From Pelotomaculum sp. (GTDB lineage: Bacteria > Bacillota > Desulfotomaculia > Desulfotomaculales > Pelotomaculaceae), in the NCBI GenBank assembly GCA_018435055.1, contig JAHDOA010000029.1, forward strand, positions 1-45,065: a DNA stretch of 45,065 nucleotides, written 5' to 3'. The notes under the pieces were generated by a model. It did no database searches. It saw nothing but the letters and a program-made list of their open reading frames with translations, and was not told the DNA's origin. Position numbers and translations under genes: made by a program. Shown here piece after piece: positions 1-7,433 of this stretch. Numbering within the stretch: the stretch's first letter is position 1; every line of letters begins with the position of its first letter.

Positions 1-1682
1 AAACTGACTTCCAGGTCGGAACCGTCCCCGCTGTTGCCGACGTCTTTGGCCGTGACGTTTGTAGCGGCAGGCGCGGCAGCTGAGCTTGACCACACCACAG
101 TGTCATTACCTGAAATTTTGAACGGAGCTTCACAGGTTATCACATATTCAGTGTCATATTCATAAGGGGTGGTGTCTATAAAAGCGTTCCACACCTTCCC
201 GTCCTCACCGTTGTTCCTTTTAGCAATATTAATCGCGTCAACACCGTCAGCCATGATTTTCCCCTGCAGCGCCCCAATGGTCGTTACAGTGTCAGTATCG
301 AACTTGAATTTGCCCAGGGTATTCGTGGACGAGATATTGCTGATGGTTATTGTCCCAGTTGGCGACCCGCCGCCTGTGCCGGTTGTTACATCGATGTCCT
401 CTGCTTTATCAACATTAATCGGTTCCTGCTCAAAAGTAGAGCCTGAAACATTAACTTTTGCAGTTTCAATGGTCCCCTGGCCTGTTACTGAGACCGCCGC
501 GTCCAAAGTCATGGAGCTTACTATAGCGTCAGCCGCGATATTAATGGCCGATCCTACCGCTGTTTCAGCTATATTCATGTTGGCTACAGAACCGCCGGCG
601 ATAACCAATTTTACTGTGTCGGCGTATACATTTACATTTGCAAAATTACCGTCCAGAGTTATCTCCGCGCCAGCCGGCGCCAGTTCCGTGACAGTCACCG
701 TTTCAAACCCGGGACCGCTTAAGCCCACTTCTATCAGCGCAGCTCCTGTTTCCAGGCGCACAACACTAACAGACGTGTTCCCGGAGGCGACAATTCTTAC
801 TCCATTTTTACCCACCGTTATATTTGGCATTGAGCAGTTTTCAAGCGCCACACTCTGGCTGCCGCCGCCTTTAATCACAGTGTTTCCCTGCACTATGACA
901 TTTTTCAGTGCAACATCGCCGTCACCGATGCTTTCCGCCAAAAACAGGTTGCCTGTAATGACAGTGTTTTGCAAGGTTACACCCGCGGCACTGATATTTA
1001 CACTACCGTCAATCGTCTTGACGCCTTCCGCAGGACCATATGTACCCATCATGTCATATGTAGTTGTCTCTATCGAAGCTGCAAGGGCCCGTTCCAGTGT
1101 GGAAACTGCTTCCGCCCGCGTAATATATCCCACCGGCTGATATGTTTGATCCGGATACCCGCTCATATAGCCGGCGGCCACAACCGCTCCGATATAACCC
1201 TTGCTCCACTGTGGAATGTCAACATAATCAGCGAACTGATTTAACACCTCAGCGTCTTCCGAAACAGCAAGGTTTAATAATCTAGTAATTATAACTGCAG
1301 CTTCCTGGCGCTTGATATTTTCATTGGGCCTGAAGGCGCCGTCGTCATAACCTGAGATATAACCGGCAGCAACTGCCCTGGCAACCTCTGCCGCAAACCA
1401 ATCATTTGAAGAAACATCAGGAAAACTAACCGGAGCAGTGGCGTTTTTCCCGAAAGCTCTGTTGACCATAGTTACAAATTCAGCCCTGGTGATAGTGTTA
1501 TCCGGCTTGAAGCTGCCGTCCGGATATCCGCTAATATATCCTCTTTCCACCCAATCGTTGATTTGTTTCTCCGCCCAGTGGTTTTGTATGTCCGGCGGCG
1601 CCGCTAGAGACTGGCCGGCAAACATCAAGATCATTACAGCGGCCAGCCCTATGGCAAGCAATATTTTGTTTTTAGATTTCAC
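1..1682 (-). CDS. SLH-domain surface protein, N-terminal 560 residues (3' end beyond window)
   Basis: A continuous minus-strand reading frame runs from a GTG start at 1682 through the left edge of the window. The start is chosen because AAAGGGGGTAGAGG lies just upstream and a signal peptide follows (KSKNKILLAIGLAAV... ending near SLA-A). Three SLH repeats follow at about residues 30-200, recognisable by the motifs SGYPDGSFKPDNTITRAEF, SGYDDGAFRPNENIKRQEA and SGYPDQTYQPVGYITRAEA; they anchor the protein to secondary wall polymer. After them comes a threonine/valine-rich beta-helix-like region with many N-x-V/I-x strands (residues about 215-470) and then an Ig-like start near the edge. Its function beyond wall attachment is not recognisable. 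Two tandem structured leader RNAs precede it, so expression is probably controlled by premature termination. Confidence 0.9.
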   Translation of the reverse strand, partial: MKSKNKILLAIGLAAVMILMFAGQSLAAPPDIQNHWAEKQINDWVERGYISGYPDGSFKPDNTITRAEFVTMVNRAFGKNATAPVSFPDVSSNDWFAAEVARAVAAGYISGYDDGAFRPNENIKRQEAAVIITRLLNLAVSEDAEVLNQFADYVDIPQWSKGYIGAVVAAGYMSGYPDQTYQPVGYITRAEAVSTLERALAASIETTTYDMMGTYGPAEGVKTIDGSVNISAAGVTLQNTVITGNLFLAESIGDGDVALKNVIVQGNTVIKGGGSQSVALENCSMPNITVGKNGVRIVASGNTSVSVVRLETGAALIEVGLSGPGFETVTVTELAPAGAEITLDGNFANVNVYADTVKLVIAGGSVANMNIAETAVGSAINIAADAIVSSMTLDAAVSVTGQGTIETAKVNVSGSTFEQEPINVDKAEDIDVTTGTGGGSPTGTITISNISSTNTLGKFKFDTDTVTTIGALQGKIMADGVDAINIAKRNNGEDGKVWNAFIDTTPYEYDTEYVITCEAPFKISGNDTVVWSSSAAAPAATNVTAKDVGNSGDGSDLEVS

Positions 1683-1773
1683 AACCTCTACCCCCTTTTA
1701 TGTACTTACCAACCTGACCTTTTACCACGATTGCACTCTATCAGCTTGACTTTTTACCACAACCTTCCTATGA

Positions 1774-1816
1774 AAAAAATTGAAGCCGGGCTGTATTGCG
1801 AAAAAGCCAGCCCGGC
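1774..1816 (-). terminator. Terminator hairpin after leader RNA copy 1
   Basis: On the minus strand a 9-bp stem (1808-1816 with 1785-1793, GCCGGGCTG/CAGCCCGGC) is followed by a run of seven U (complement of 1773-1779). The loop carries a 10-base stretch complementary to the 3' part of the preceding leader RNA (loop 1795-1804 against 1836-1845). It lies about 90 bases before the SLH gene start, the position expected for a transcription attenuator. Confidence 0.75.
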
Positions 1817-1819
1817 ATA

Positions 1820-1925
1820 AATTTCCATACTCCCCTTTTCGCAATGAAAGGCACATAAGTTTCCCCATGCACCCTACCGGCCAAGAACCGTGGCTTAATA
1901 ACTTTAGGTAATTTGGCTCGGAGAG
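1820..1925 (-). ncRNA. Structured leader RNA, copy 1 (riboswitch candidate)
   Basis: A 10-bp stem (1864-1873 with 1850-1859, minus-strand GGTGCATGGG/CTTATGTGCC) is capped by GAAA. Upstream lies CCTAAA (1903-1908) facing CACGG (1889-1893), a variant of the CCUAAG/UAUGG tetraloop receptor. The 5' end carries CTCCGAGCC and the 3' end carries ATTGCGAAAAG. The same layout occurs in three other leaders in the window. It directly follows copy 2 and precedes a terminator. No ligand can be read from the sequence. Confidence 0.7.
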
Positions 1926-1941
1926 AAAGATATTTAGTTAT

Positions 1942-1978
1942 AAAAAAAGACAAAACCTTATTTCTAAAATAAAGCTTT
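1942..1978 (-). terminator. Terminator hairpin after leader RNA copy 2
   Basis: On the minus strand a 12-bp stem with G-U pairs (1967-1978 with 1952-1963, three-base loop) is followed by GTC and seven U (complement of 1942-1948). It directly follows leader copy 2, so copy 2 has its own terminator and copy 1 lies in the read-through transcript. Confidence 0.75.
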
Positions 1979-1980
1979 GC

Positions 1981-2079
1981 CCCCCTTTCCACAATGGGAG
2001 GCATAACGGTTTCCCATTATACCCTATCGACCATGAAACCATACAAATCGCTCAGGTTTAACAAGGCTCGGAGAACAGA
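1981..2079 (-). ncRNA. Structured leader RNA, copy 2 (riboswitch candidate, first of tandem pair)
   Basis: A fully paired 10-bp stem (2014-2023 with 2000-2009, GGTATAATGG/CCGTTATGCC) is capped by GAAA. It differs from copy 1 at most positions, yet pairing is kept. CCTGAG (2051-2056) and TATGG (2039-2043) form the receptor-like pair. The 3' part GCCTCCC...GGGGGGC can close another stem around the conserved ATTGTGGAAAG. The element begins about seven bases after a good promoter. Confidence 0.7.
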
Positions 2080-2108
2080 TATATATTTTCAATAAAATTA
2101 AATTTCAA
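2080..2108 (-). promoter_or_regulatory. Sigma-A-type promoter for the tandem leader RNAs and the SLH gene
   Basis: Minus-strand TTGAAA (2103-2108), a 17-base spacer and TATATA (2080-2085). Transcription would start at about 2073-2076, at the first base of leader RNA copy 2. The rest of the gap up to 2293 holds only AT-rich sequence with a short direct repeat of AATTACACATCT. Confidence 0.6.
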
Positions 2109-2293
2109 CATAAATTTTAGAAATCCTTCTAGGTAATAAATTACACATCTAAATTACACATCTGGCTATCATTTTATGAAAAGTGAAACCCTTAATTAAA
2201 CAAGACAAAACAGACTCCTGGCATCTTGTCCATTAAGAGCAGACGCTTAGGTTGCCCCGCAGTGCGAATACTGCCCTAGCTATGTTTAGGATC

Positions 2294-3412
2294 TTAAGAC
2301 TGCTGAAAGAGTTTCCAAACATCTGCGAGCTGTTCCAGGAAAAACTGGTTTTCATCAGGAGTGCCGATGGTAATCCGGGCAAAGGTATTATATCCCCAGA
2401 GGCTGCCCGGCCTTATAATTACTCCTCTTTTTAACAGTTCGGGAAAGAGAAATTTCATGTCCATGCCCAGATCGGCGAATATGAAATTGGCCTCGGTGGG
2501 GACAAAATTAATTCCAAGGCTCACCAGCCCGTCGCAAATGACCTGTTTGCCCTTCTGGTGAACATCCTTGACCTGGCATATAAACTCATTGTCCGCCAGG
2601 GCCTCCAGGGCGCCGGCCTGGACAACCCGGTTTGCCGCAAACGGCTCTCTGATTTTTTCCATCTGAGTGACATAGTCGGGCCTGGCCATTCCGTAGCCAA
2701 GGCGCAGGCCAGCCAGTCCGTATATTTTAGAGAAAGTGCGAAAAACAACAACATTTTCATTTTCTCTCAGGTACTCAATACTGTCCGGATAGCGAGGGTC
2801 ATCTACATACTCGTAATAAGCCTCGTCCATCACCACCAGCACCTCTGGCGGTAAGGAATCAATAAGGTTTTTCAGGTCCTCTTCATACACGATAGTTCCG
2901 GTGGGGTTGTTGGGACTGCAAATAAAAATCATTTTAGTTTTGGGACCGACAGCGTTATAAATATCCCCCACGCTTATATGGAAATCTTTCAGGGGTACTT
3001 CCACCGGTATGCCGCCGGCCACAACAGTGCTGGTGCGGTAAGCCGCGAAAGTGGGCGCCGGTATGATTACCTCGTCTCCGCTGTTGACGAATGTGTTCAC
3101 CACCAGCGGGATTAAATTATCCACACCGTTGCCTAATATAAAATGGCGGGGCGTAAGTGAATGCTTCCCGGCTAGAGCTTCTCTCAGCTCATAGCACCCG
3201 CCGTCCGGGTACAGGTTAATTTCCTCCAGGACATTTTTCATTCTCGCTACGGCTTTAGGGGAAGGGCCGATTGGGTTCTCATTGGAAGCCAGTCTGACGA
3301 TTCGTCCCGTCAGGCCCAGTTCACGCCTGACTTCTTCTACGGGCTTGCCCGGAATATACGGGGTCAGTTCCGCCAGGCCATTTCTGAAAAATTTTATGTC
3401 TTCCCGGCACAT
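2294..3412 (-). CDS. hisC: HisC-type class I/II aminotransferase
   Basis: The 372-residue protein matches histidinol-phosphate aminotransferase in length and order: substrate-binding SNENPIGPS near residue 43, the SPNNPTGT motif at 166-173, DEAYYEY at 196-202, and the PLP lysine K229 in SKIYGLAGLRLGY. The family moves an amino group between glutamate/2-oxoglutarate and an imidazole or aromatic phosphate substrate in the cytoplasm. Start ATG at 3412 has AAAGGTGAT seven bases upstream. It is the last gene of a run with a zinc alcohol dehydrogenase, HisD-like enzymes and a sugar-type ABC importer; no other his biosynthesis gene is present. It could serve histidine synthesis or, given its neighbours, amination of a catabolic keto intermediate. 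Fold is certain; substrate is not. Confidence 0.85.
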   Translation of the reverse strand: MCREDIKFFRNGLAELTPYIPGKPVEEVRRELGLTGRIVRLASNENPIGPSPKAVARMKNVLEEINLYPDGGCYELREALAGKHSLTPRHFILGNGVDNLIPLVVNTFVNSGDEVIIPAPTFAAYRTSTVVAGGIPVEVPLKDFHISVGDIYNAVGPKTKMIFICSPNNPTGTIVYEEDLKNLIDSLPPEVLVVMDEAYYEYVDDPRYPDSIEYLRENENVVVFRTFSKIYGLAGLRLGYGMARPDYVTQMEKIREPFAANRVVQAGALEALADNEFICQVKDVHQKGKQVICDGLVSLGINFVPTEANFIFADLGMDMKFLFPELLKRGVIIRPGSLWGYNTFARITIGTPDENQFFLEQLADVWKLFQQS

Positions 3413-3429
3413 TTTTAATCACCTTTCTG

Positions 3430-4419
3430 CTAAGGGGCAAGCAAGATTTTGCACGCCTTTTTATTCTCGGATGTAAGCAGGTCAAATGCGGCGGCAGCAG
3501 ATGCCAAAGGCAGCACGTGGGTAACAACGTGATCGACATCCAGCGCGCCGCCGGCTATAAGCTCGATCGCCCGGCGCAGGTCACCCGTTTCATAGGCGTT
3601 CACTCCGGCAATATCAAGTTCCTTAACAACAATATCGTTAGGATCAATTATTACTTTTTCTTCGTACAAACCGGCCATTACCAGCCTGCCCTGCGGCCTG
3701 AGCCATCCCAGCGCGCCGGCCAGGGTTGTCTCCAGCCCCACCGCCTCGACCACCACATCAGGCTGGTCAACCTGCTCTGCCGGAAATGCCTGCAAAGCAG
3801 CTGCTCCCAACCCACCGGCCAGCTCAAGCCTGTCCAGCGATATGTCTATCATTGTCACCCGTGTTACCGACATGGCCTTTGCCGCTATTACTGTGAGGAG
3901 GCCGATCGGGCCGGCGCCAACGACGCCAAGGTGCTCCACCTCTGAAAAACGCCCCTGCCCGGCGATGTGCAGCGCTACCGCCAGGGGTTCCACCAGGGCA
4001 GCCCGGCGCAGGTCTACCGGAGCTGGTATCTTTAAAAGTTTTTTTTCGTCTAAAACCAGATATTCGGCAAAACAACCCGGCATAACCTCACCGATAAATC
4101 CCAGAGTGGGGCACAGGTTGTAAGAGCCTTCCCCGCACCAGCGGCAGACGCCGCAGGAAACACGCGGGTCACCCACGACATGGTCACCGGGATTCAGTTC
4201 AGTTACACCCTCGCCGATCTGCTCCACCACACCGGCAAACTCATGCCCCATAGTTTCCGGGATGGAGGTAACAAACATACCTTTTCTGAAAATATGCAGG
4301 TCGGACCCGCAAATTCCGGCATAGGCGACCTTAACCAGGGCCTGGCCGGGTCCGCATACCGGTTTCGGCACATCTTCAACACGCACCTGCCCAATCCCAT
4401 AAAAGCGGGCTGCAAGCAA
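3430..4419 (-). CDS. Zinc-dependent medium-chain alcohol dehydrogenase (sorbitol/threonine dehydrogenase type)
   Basis: It oxidises a secondary alcohol with NAD(P)+ in the cytoplasm. Visible are catalytic zinc residues C39 and H61-E62 (MGHEFAG), structural zinc cysteines C91, C94, C97 and C105, and the nucleotide-binding GVVGAGPIGLLT near residue 164 (numbering from an upstream TTG at 4425). TTG at 4419 is preferred because GGAGGTGA lies six bases before it, whereas the 4425 TTG abuts that site. It ends 17 bases before hisC and follows a HisD-like gene by about 120 bases, suggesting one transcript. The substrate is probably a polyol or amino polyol imported by the neighbouring ABC system; that part is inference from context. 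Confidence 0.85.
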   Translation of the reverse strand: MLAARFYGIGQVRVEDVPKPVCGPGQALVKVAYAGICGSDLHIFRKGMFVTSIPETMGHEFAGVVEQIGEGVTELNPGDHVVGDPRVSCGVCRWCGEGSYNLCPTLGFIGEVMPGCFAEYLVLDEKKLLKIPAPVDLRRAALVEPLAVALHIAGQGRFSEVEHLGVVGAGPIGLLTVIAAKAMSVTRVTMIDISLDRLELAGGLGAAALQAFPAEQVDQPDVVVEAVGLETTLAGALGWLRPQGRLVMAGLYEEKVIIDPNDIVVKELDIAGVNAYETGDLRRAIELIAGGALDVDHVVTHVLPLASAAAAFDLLTSENKKACKILLAP

Positions 4420-4545
4420 AAACAATCACCTCCGAAACGCTAAATTAGATACTTTGAGTTTCATAATCATAAGCAAGTCAGCGGTCAGGGGGCACACCTC
4501 TATCACGGGTATTTCTTTTGAGTCAGAGGAATATCCCAGATTCGA

Positions 4546-5850
4546 CTATTTTGTGAACCGCTCCAAAATAGCGTTGCCGTGCGCGGGAAATCCCTCGTAT
4601 TCAGCAAGCTTAACCATTGCGTCCTTCAGGTTAGCCAGCCCGTCCCGGGAGAAATATTCAAACGTTACCGCTTTATAGAAATCGGCCGTCTTCAGGCCGC
4701 CCGCCACCGTAGCCTTGCGCCCGGTGGGCAGAACGTGGTTCGGGCCTGAGCCGAAACAGCCCGTGGATAGCGGGGTATAATGGCCCAGGTAGATACCGCC
4801 TGCGTTCTTTATTTTCTGCATATCCTGTAGCGGCTCCGCGGTCATGATCTCCAGGTGCTCCCCGGCATATTCATTAACAAAGTCAATTGATTCCGCCAGT
4901 GAATCTGTAAGAATAATAGCGCCGTACTTTTTAAGTGACTCGACTACGAAATTTTTCCTGTATTCGTTCAGTCGCTCGATGTGCCGACCGATTTTTTCCT
5001 GCACCGCGTACGCAAGAGCTGGCACGTGGGTAACCAGCACACCGGCTGAATCCAACCCGTGCTCCGCCTGGATGCAGATGTCCGCGGCGGCAAATTCAGG
5101 GTTGGCCGATTCGTCAGCCAGGATAATGCCCTCACCGGGTCCGGCCAAAGTTCCTATTTCCACCTTTCCGTAAAGCAGTTTAAAGGCAGCCAGCACATAC
5201 TTGCTGCCCGGGCCGACGATTTTATCAACCTTCGGTACCGTTTGGGTGCCGTGGGCCATAGCCGCTACCGCCTGGCTGCCGCCCACACTGAACACCGCGT
5301 CCGCTCCGCAGACATCACACGCGATGAGGGTGCCGGGAGGTATCGCGCCGTCGGGCGCCGGTGGGGTACAAACATAGACGTTGGGCACCCCGGCCACTTT
5401 GGCCGGCAAAACTGACATCATTACTGCGGAGGGAAACCATCCCCTGCCGCCCGGCACATAACAGCCGACCTTTTCCAGCGGTATGATTACCTGTCCGGCA
5501 ACCAGACCGGGAGATACCTCGGTGGACCACATCTTATTGGGCATCTGCGCGGCATGAAAACGCTTGACATTACCGGCCAGGGTGCGGATCGCCTCAATGG
5601 TTTCACTGTCCACCTTCCGGTAGGCTTCCTCAATCTCTTCCCGGGATACCCTGATCCTATTCTGGCAGATCGTCACGTCCTCAAATTTTTTGGTATACTC
5701 TACCAGTGCTTTATCTCCATGCACCTTTATGTCAGCAATCACTTTTTCGACATCGTCCATGATCGACTCTGTTTCAGTTTCGCTTCTCTTGATGATCCTG
5801 GTATAGTCTGCAGCCGATATTTCCTTGAGCTTGTATACCTGAATGTACAT
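4546..5850 (-). CDS. Divergent HisD-family dehydrogenase with altered metal-site residue
   Basis: The 434-residue protein has the HisD fold signature: PGGRGWFPS, GGSQAVAAMAHGT, GPGSKYV, QAEHG, AGEHLE, SGPNHVLPTG and EGFPAHGNA. Compared with canonical histidinol dehydrogenase, Q261, H264, E331, H332 and H424 occupy the metal and catalytic positions, but the Asp in the usual GDY motif is C365 (TGCFGSGPNH), and the canonical AGPSE is AGPGE. HisD enzymes oxidise a primary alcohol to a carboxylate in two NAD+ steps; relatives such as HpsN act on 2,3-dihydroxypropane sulfonate rather than histidinol. A second, more canonical HisD lies at 10077. Start ATG 5850 has AAAAGGGGA upstream. A catabolic role is likely; histidinol as substrate is doubtful. 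Confidence 0.8.
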   Translation of the reverse strand: MYIQVYKLKEISAADYTRIIKRSETETESIMDDVEKVIADIKVHGDKALVEYTKKFEDVTICQNRIRVSREEIEEAYRKVDSETIEAIRTLAGNVKRFHAAQMPNKMWSTEVSPGLVAGQVIIPLEKVGCYVPGGRGWFPSAVMMSVLPAKVAGVPNVYVCTPPAPDGAIPPGTLIACDVCGADAVFSVGGSQAVAAMAHGTQTVPKVDKIVGPGSKYVLAAFKLLYGKVEIGTLAGPGEGIILADESANPEFAAADICIQAEHGLDSAGVLVTHVPALAYAVQEKIGRHIERLNEYRKNFVVESLKKYGAIILTDSLAESIDFVNEYAGEHLEIMTAEPLQDMQKIKNAGGIYLGHYTPLSTGCFGSGPNHVLPTGRKATVAGGLKTADFYKAVTFEYFSRDGLANLKDAMVKLAEYEGFPAHGNAILERFTK

Positions 5851-5893
5851 TATTTCATATTCCCCTTTTACTTACTTAATGACAGGACAGGAA

Positions 5894-5922
5894 AGCCCCC
5901 GCGGATGCCTTTTCGGGGGGCT
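5894..5922 (-). terminator. GC-rich intercistronic hairpin
   Basis: A 7-bp stem AGCCCCC/GGGGGCT on the minus strand lies between the binding-protein gene and the HisD-like gene. No U run follows, so it is more likely a transcript-stabilising or partial attenuating hairpin than a full terminator. Confidence 0.4.
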
Positions 5923-5971
5923 CCAAGCCCACGCGGTTAATTTTGCTAAATTACATAAGAGTTAACTTAAG

Positions 5972-7057
5972 CTATTTTTTCCACAGGTCGCTTAACTTGT
6001 TTTCCCACAGGCGCGGGTCGTCGGCATTTACATCCAGCGGTACCAACGGACCCTGCAAGATAATAAAGGCGCCTTCCTCGGCCCACGTGTTTTCCACAAC
6101 TTGGGCCGGTGACCAGAGAGCATTTTCTTTTGTTACTGTATCGCCAATCTTGGGGGTCGGATTGCCTTTATTGATGTCGTAAAGGTACTGCACCGCCATC
6201 TGGGCCGAGTCAAAGGCCGGCTGCTCAACAATAGCCAGCGCCTTGCCCTCTTTGATCAGCCCCAGCCCTTCCGGCCCGATGCAGATACCGCAAATGCCGT
6301 AGTCTTTCGGATTCTTACCAGCCGCCTCAATAGCGGAGACTGCGCCCGGGCCCATGATGTCAGGGGTCTGCACGTAGACGCCCAGCACCTGGTCACCGTG
6401 GCGGGTCAGCAAGTCGCTGGTCCTTTCATGGGAGTCCACATCGTTCCAGTTCCCCTCGCCCTGAACAACTGTAAGCTGCGGGTACTGGTCGGTTACGGCG
6501 CGCAGGCCTTTGCTGCAGGACTGGGTAAACATGTCTTCCAGTGCTCCAGTTATCTCGATCACTACACCACTGGGAACTTCGCCGCCGTTGCGGTCCTTAA
6601 TTCCCTGGACGAAAGCTTCAGCCGCTTTCTTGCTGGACTGTTCGATATCAAAGGAAATAAAATAATCAACCTTGCCGCCCTCCGGTGAGGTGTCAAGGGC
6701 GATCACCGGGATTCCGGCTTCATTTAGTTTTTTAACCCCGGGAACGATAGCTTTCAGGTCTACCGCGCCGGCCATTATAAACCCATCAACCTTCTGGGTG
6801 ATGAAGGTGTCCATCAATTCCATGATCTTCATGGAATCTGCCTGGCCGTCTTTTATATCCACCTTGACGCCCAGTTCCTGGGCTTTTCCTTCGGCGCCCT
6901 TGATAAATGCCTGGACGAAGGGGGCGCCGGGCTCTTTGATGACCATACCGAATTTTAGCTGCCCTTGCTGCTCCGGCTCTTTCTGGGTACCGCAGCCAGC
7001 CAGCAGGGCAGTTGCAATCAAGGCCACCAGCAGAATACTCAACCATTTAAAACGCAC
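5972..7057 (-). CDS. Ribose-type ABC importer, substrate-binding lipoprotein
   Basis: A 361-residue periplasmic-binding-protein type 1 (RbsB-like) protein. The N-terminus MRFKWLSILLVALIATALLAGC is a lipoprotein signal with C22 as the lipidated cysteine, so the protein is tethered outside the membrane. GMVIKEPGAPF and the IALDTSPEGGKV segment are typical of the sugar-binding cleft, and the C-terminal lobe has LVQTPDIMGPGA-like hinge sequence. The GTG start at 7057 has only a weak ribosome site. The permease (7434) and ATPase (8496) genes are upstream in the same direction. The ligand is unknown; linkage to dehydrogenases and an aminotransferase suggests a polyol, amino polyol or similar compound. 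Confidence 0.85.
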   Translation of the reverse strand: MRFKWLSILLVALIATALLAGCGTQKEPEQQGQLKFGMVIKEPGAPFVQAFIKGAEGKAQELGVKVDIKDGQADSMKIMELMDTFITQKVDGFIMAGAVDLKAIVPGVKKLNEAGIPVIALDTSPEGGKVDYFISFDIEQSSKKAAEAFVQGIKDRNGGEVPSGVVIEITGALEDMFTQSCSKGLRAVTDQYPQLTVVQGEGNWNDVDSHERTSDLLTRHGDQVLGVYVQTPDIMGPGAVSAIEAAGKNPKDYGICGICIGPEGLGLIKEGKALAIVEQPAFDSAQMAVQYLYDINKGNPTPKIGDTVTKENALWSPAQVVENTWAEEGAFIILQGPLVPLDVNADDPRLWENKLSDLWKK

Positions 7058-7124
7058 GACAAGACCTGGTTTCTGAAACTACATATATCTGATTTATGAA
7101 GAATAATCCAGATTTGTTGATGCT

Positions 7125-7155
7125 CCTCTCCCGTCCGACTAACGGGAGGCAGTGT
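7125..7155 (-). other. Stable hairpin in the leader of the binding-protein gene
   Basis: Minus-strand CTCCCGT/ACGGGAG forms a 7-bp stem with a six-base loop about 75 bases before the binding-protein start. There is no U run. It may protect the downstream message and raise binding-protein output relative to permease, a common arrangement in ABC operons. I found no known riboswitch core in this gap (7058-7433). Confidence 0.35.
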
Positions 7156-7175
7156 CACAGGATTCAACTGCTAGG

Positions 7176-7346
7176 CTACAGGCCATCGTCTGTGCCGAGT
7201 GATTCATCCCGGAGGATTTCCCGCCGCTGCCTGATGCGAGCATACTTTATGATACTGGCCTTTCTCTGCGTGTACCAGTACCATAACGAAAACTCTCCAA
7301 AAAGCGGCAACCTGTACCTAACATGTTTTTTCGGTGAACCTGCCAT
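7176..7346 (-). CDS. Possible 56-residue basic protein
   Basis: In the 376-base gap between the permease and the binding-protein gene, an ATG at 7346 opens a 56-codon frame ending with TAG. The product begins MAGSPKKHVRYRLPLFGEF, is rich in Arg/Lys in the middle and acidic at the end (DESLGTDDGL). GGAAGGTG lies upstream, but 14 bases from the ATG, longer than usual. No family is recognised. It may be a genuine small protein or a chance frame. Confidence 0.3.
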   Translation of the reverse strand: MAGSPKKHVRYRLPLFGEFSLWYWYTQRKASIIKYARIRQRREILRDESLGTDDGL

Positions 7347-7433
7347 GAAACCAGGCTTTTCACCTTCCTTCTTGTTGATTTTTTAACCTAACCTAACACA
7401 GCTTTTTTACTGTTGACCACTGTTTTCGCAACA

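Noticed and set aside
169-1140. Long plus-strand open frame with hydrophobic start
   Set aside because: It is antisense to the SLH surface protein, whose minus-strand frame has SLH motifs and a ribosome site.
1768-2004. Minus-strand 78-codon frame
   Set aside because: It lies across two leader RNAs and a terminator and has no ribosome site or recognisable domain.
1820-2079. Leader RNAs as cobalamin or c-di-GMP-I riboswitches
   Set aside because: The cobalamin box and the GCAAACC/CGCAAAGC core of c-di-GMP-I are not present on this strand; not fully excluded without a covariance search.
2103-2170. Short direct repeats of AATTACACATCT as a CRISPR or iteron array
   Set aside because: Only two copies, no regular spacers, and no cas or replication genes nearby.
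7058-7433. T-box or purine riboswitch before the binding-protein gene
   Set aside because: No T-box AGGGTGG-ACCGCG core and no purine-switch core; only one simple hairpin was seen.
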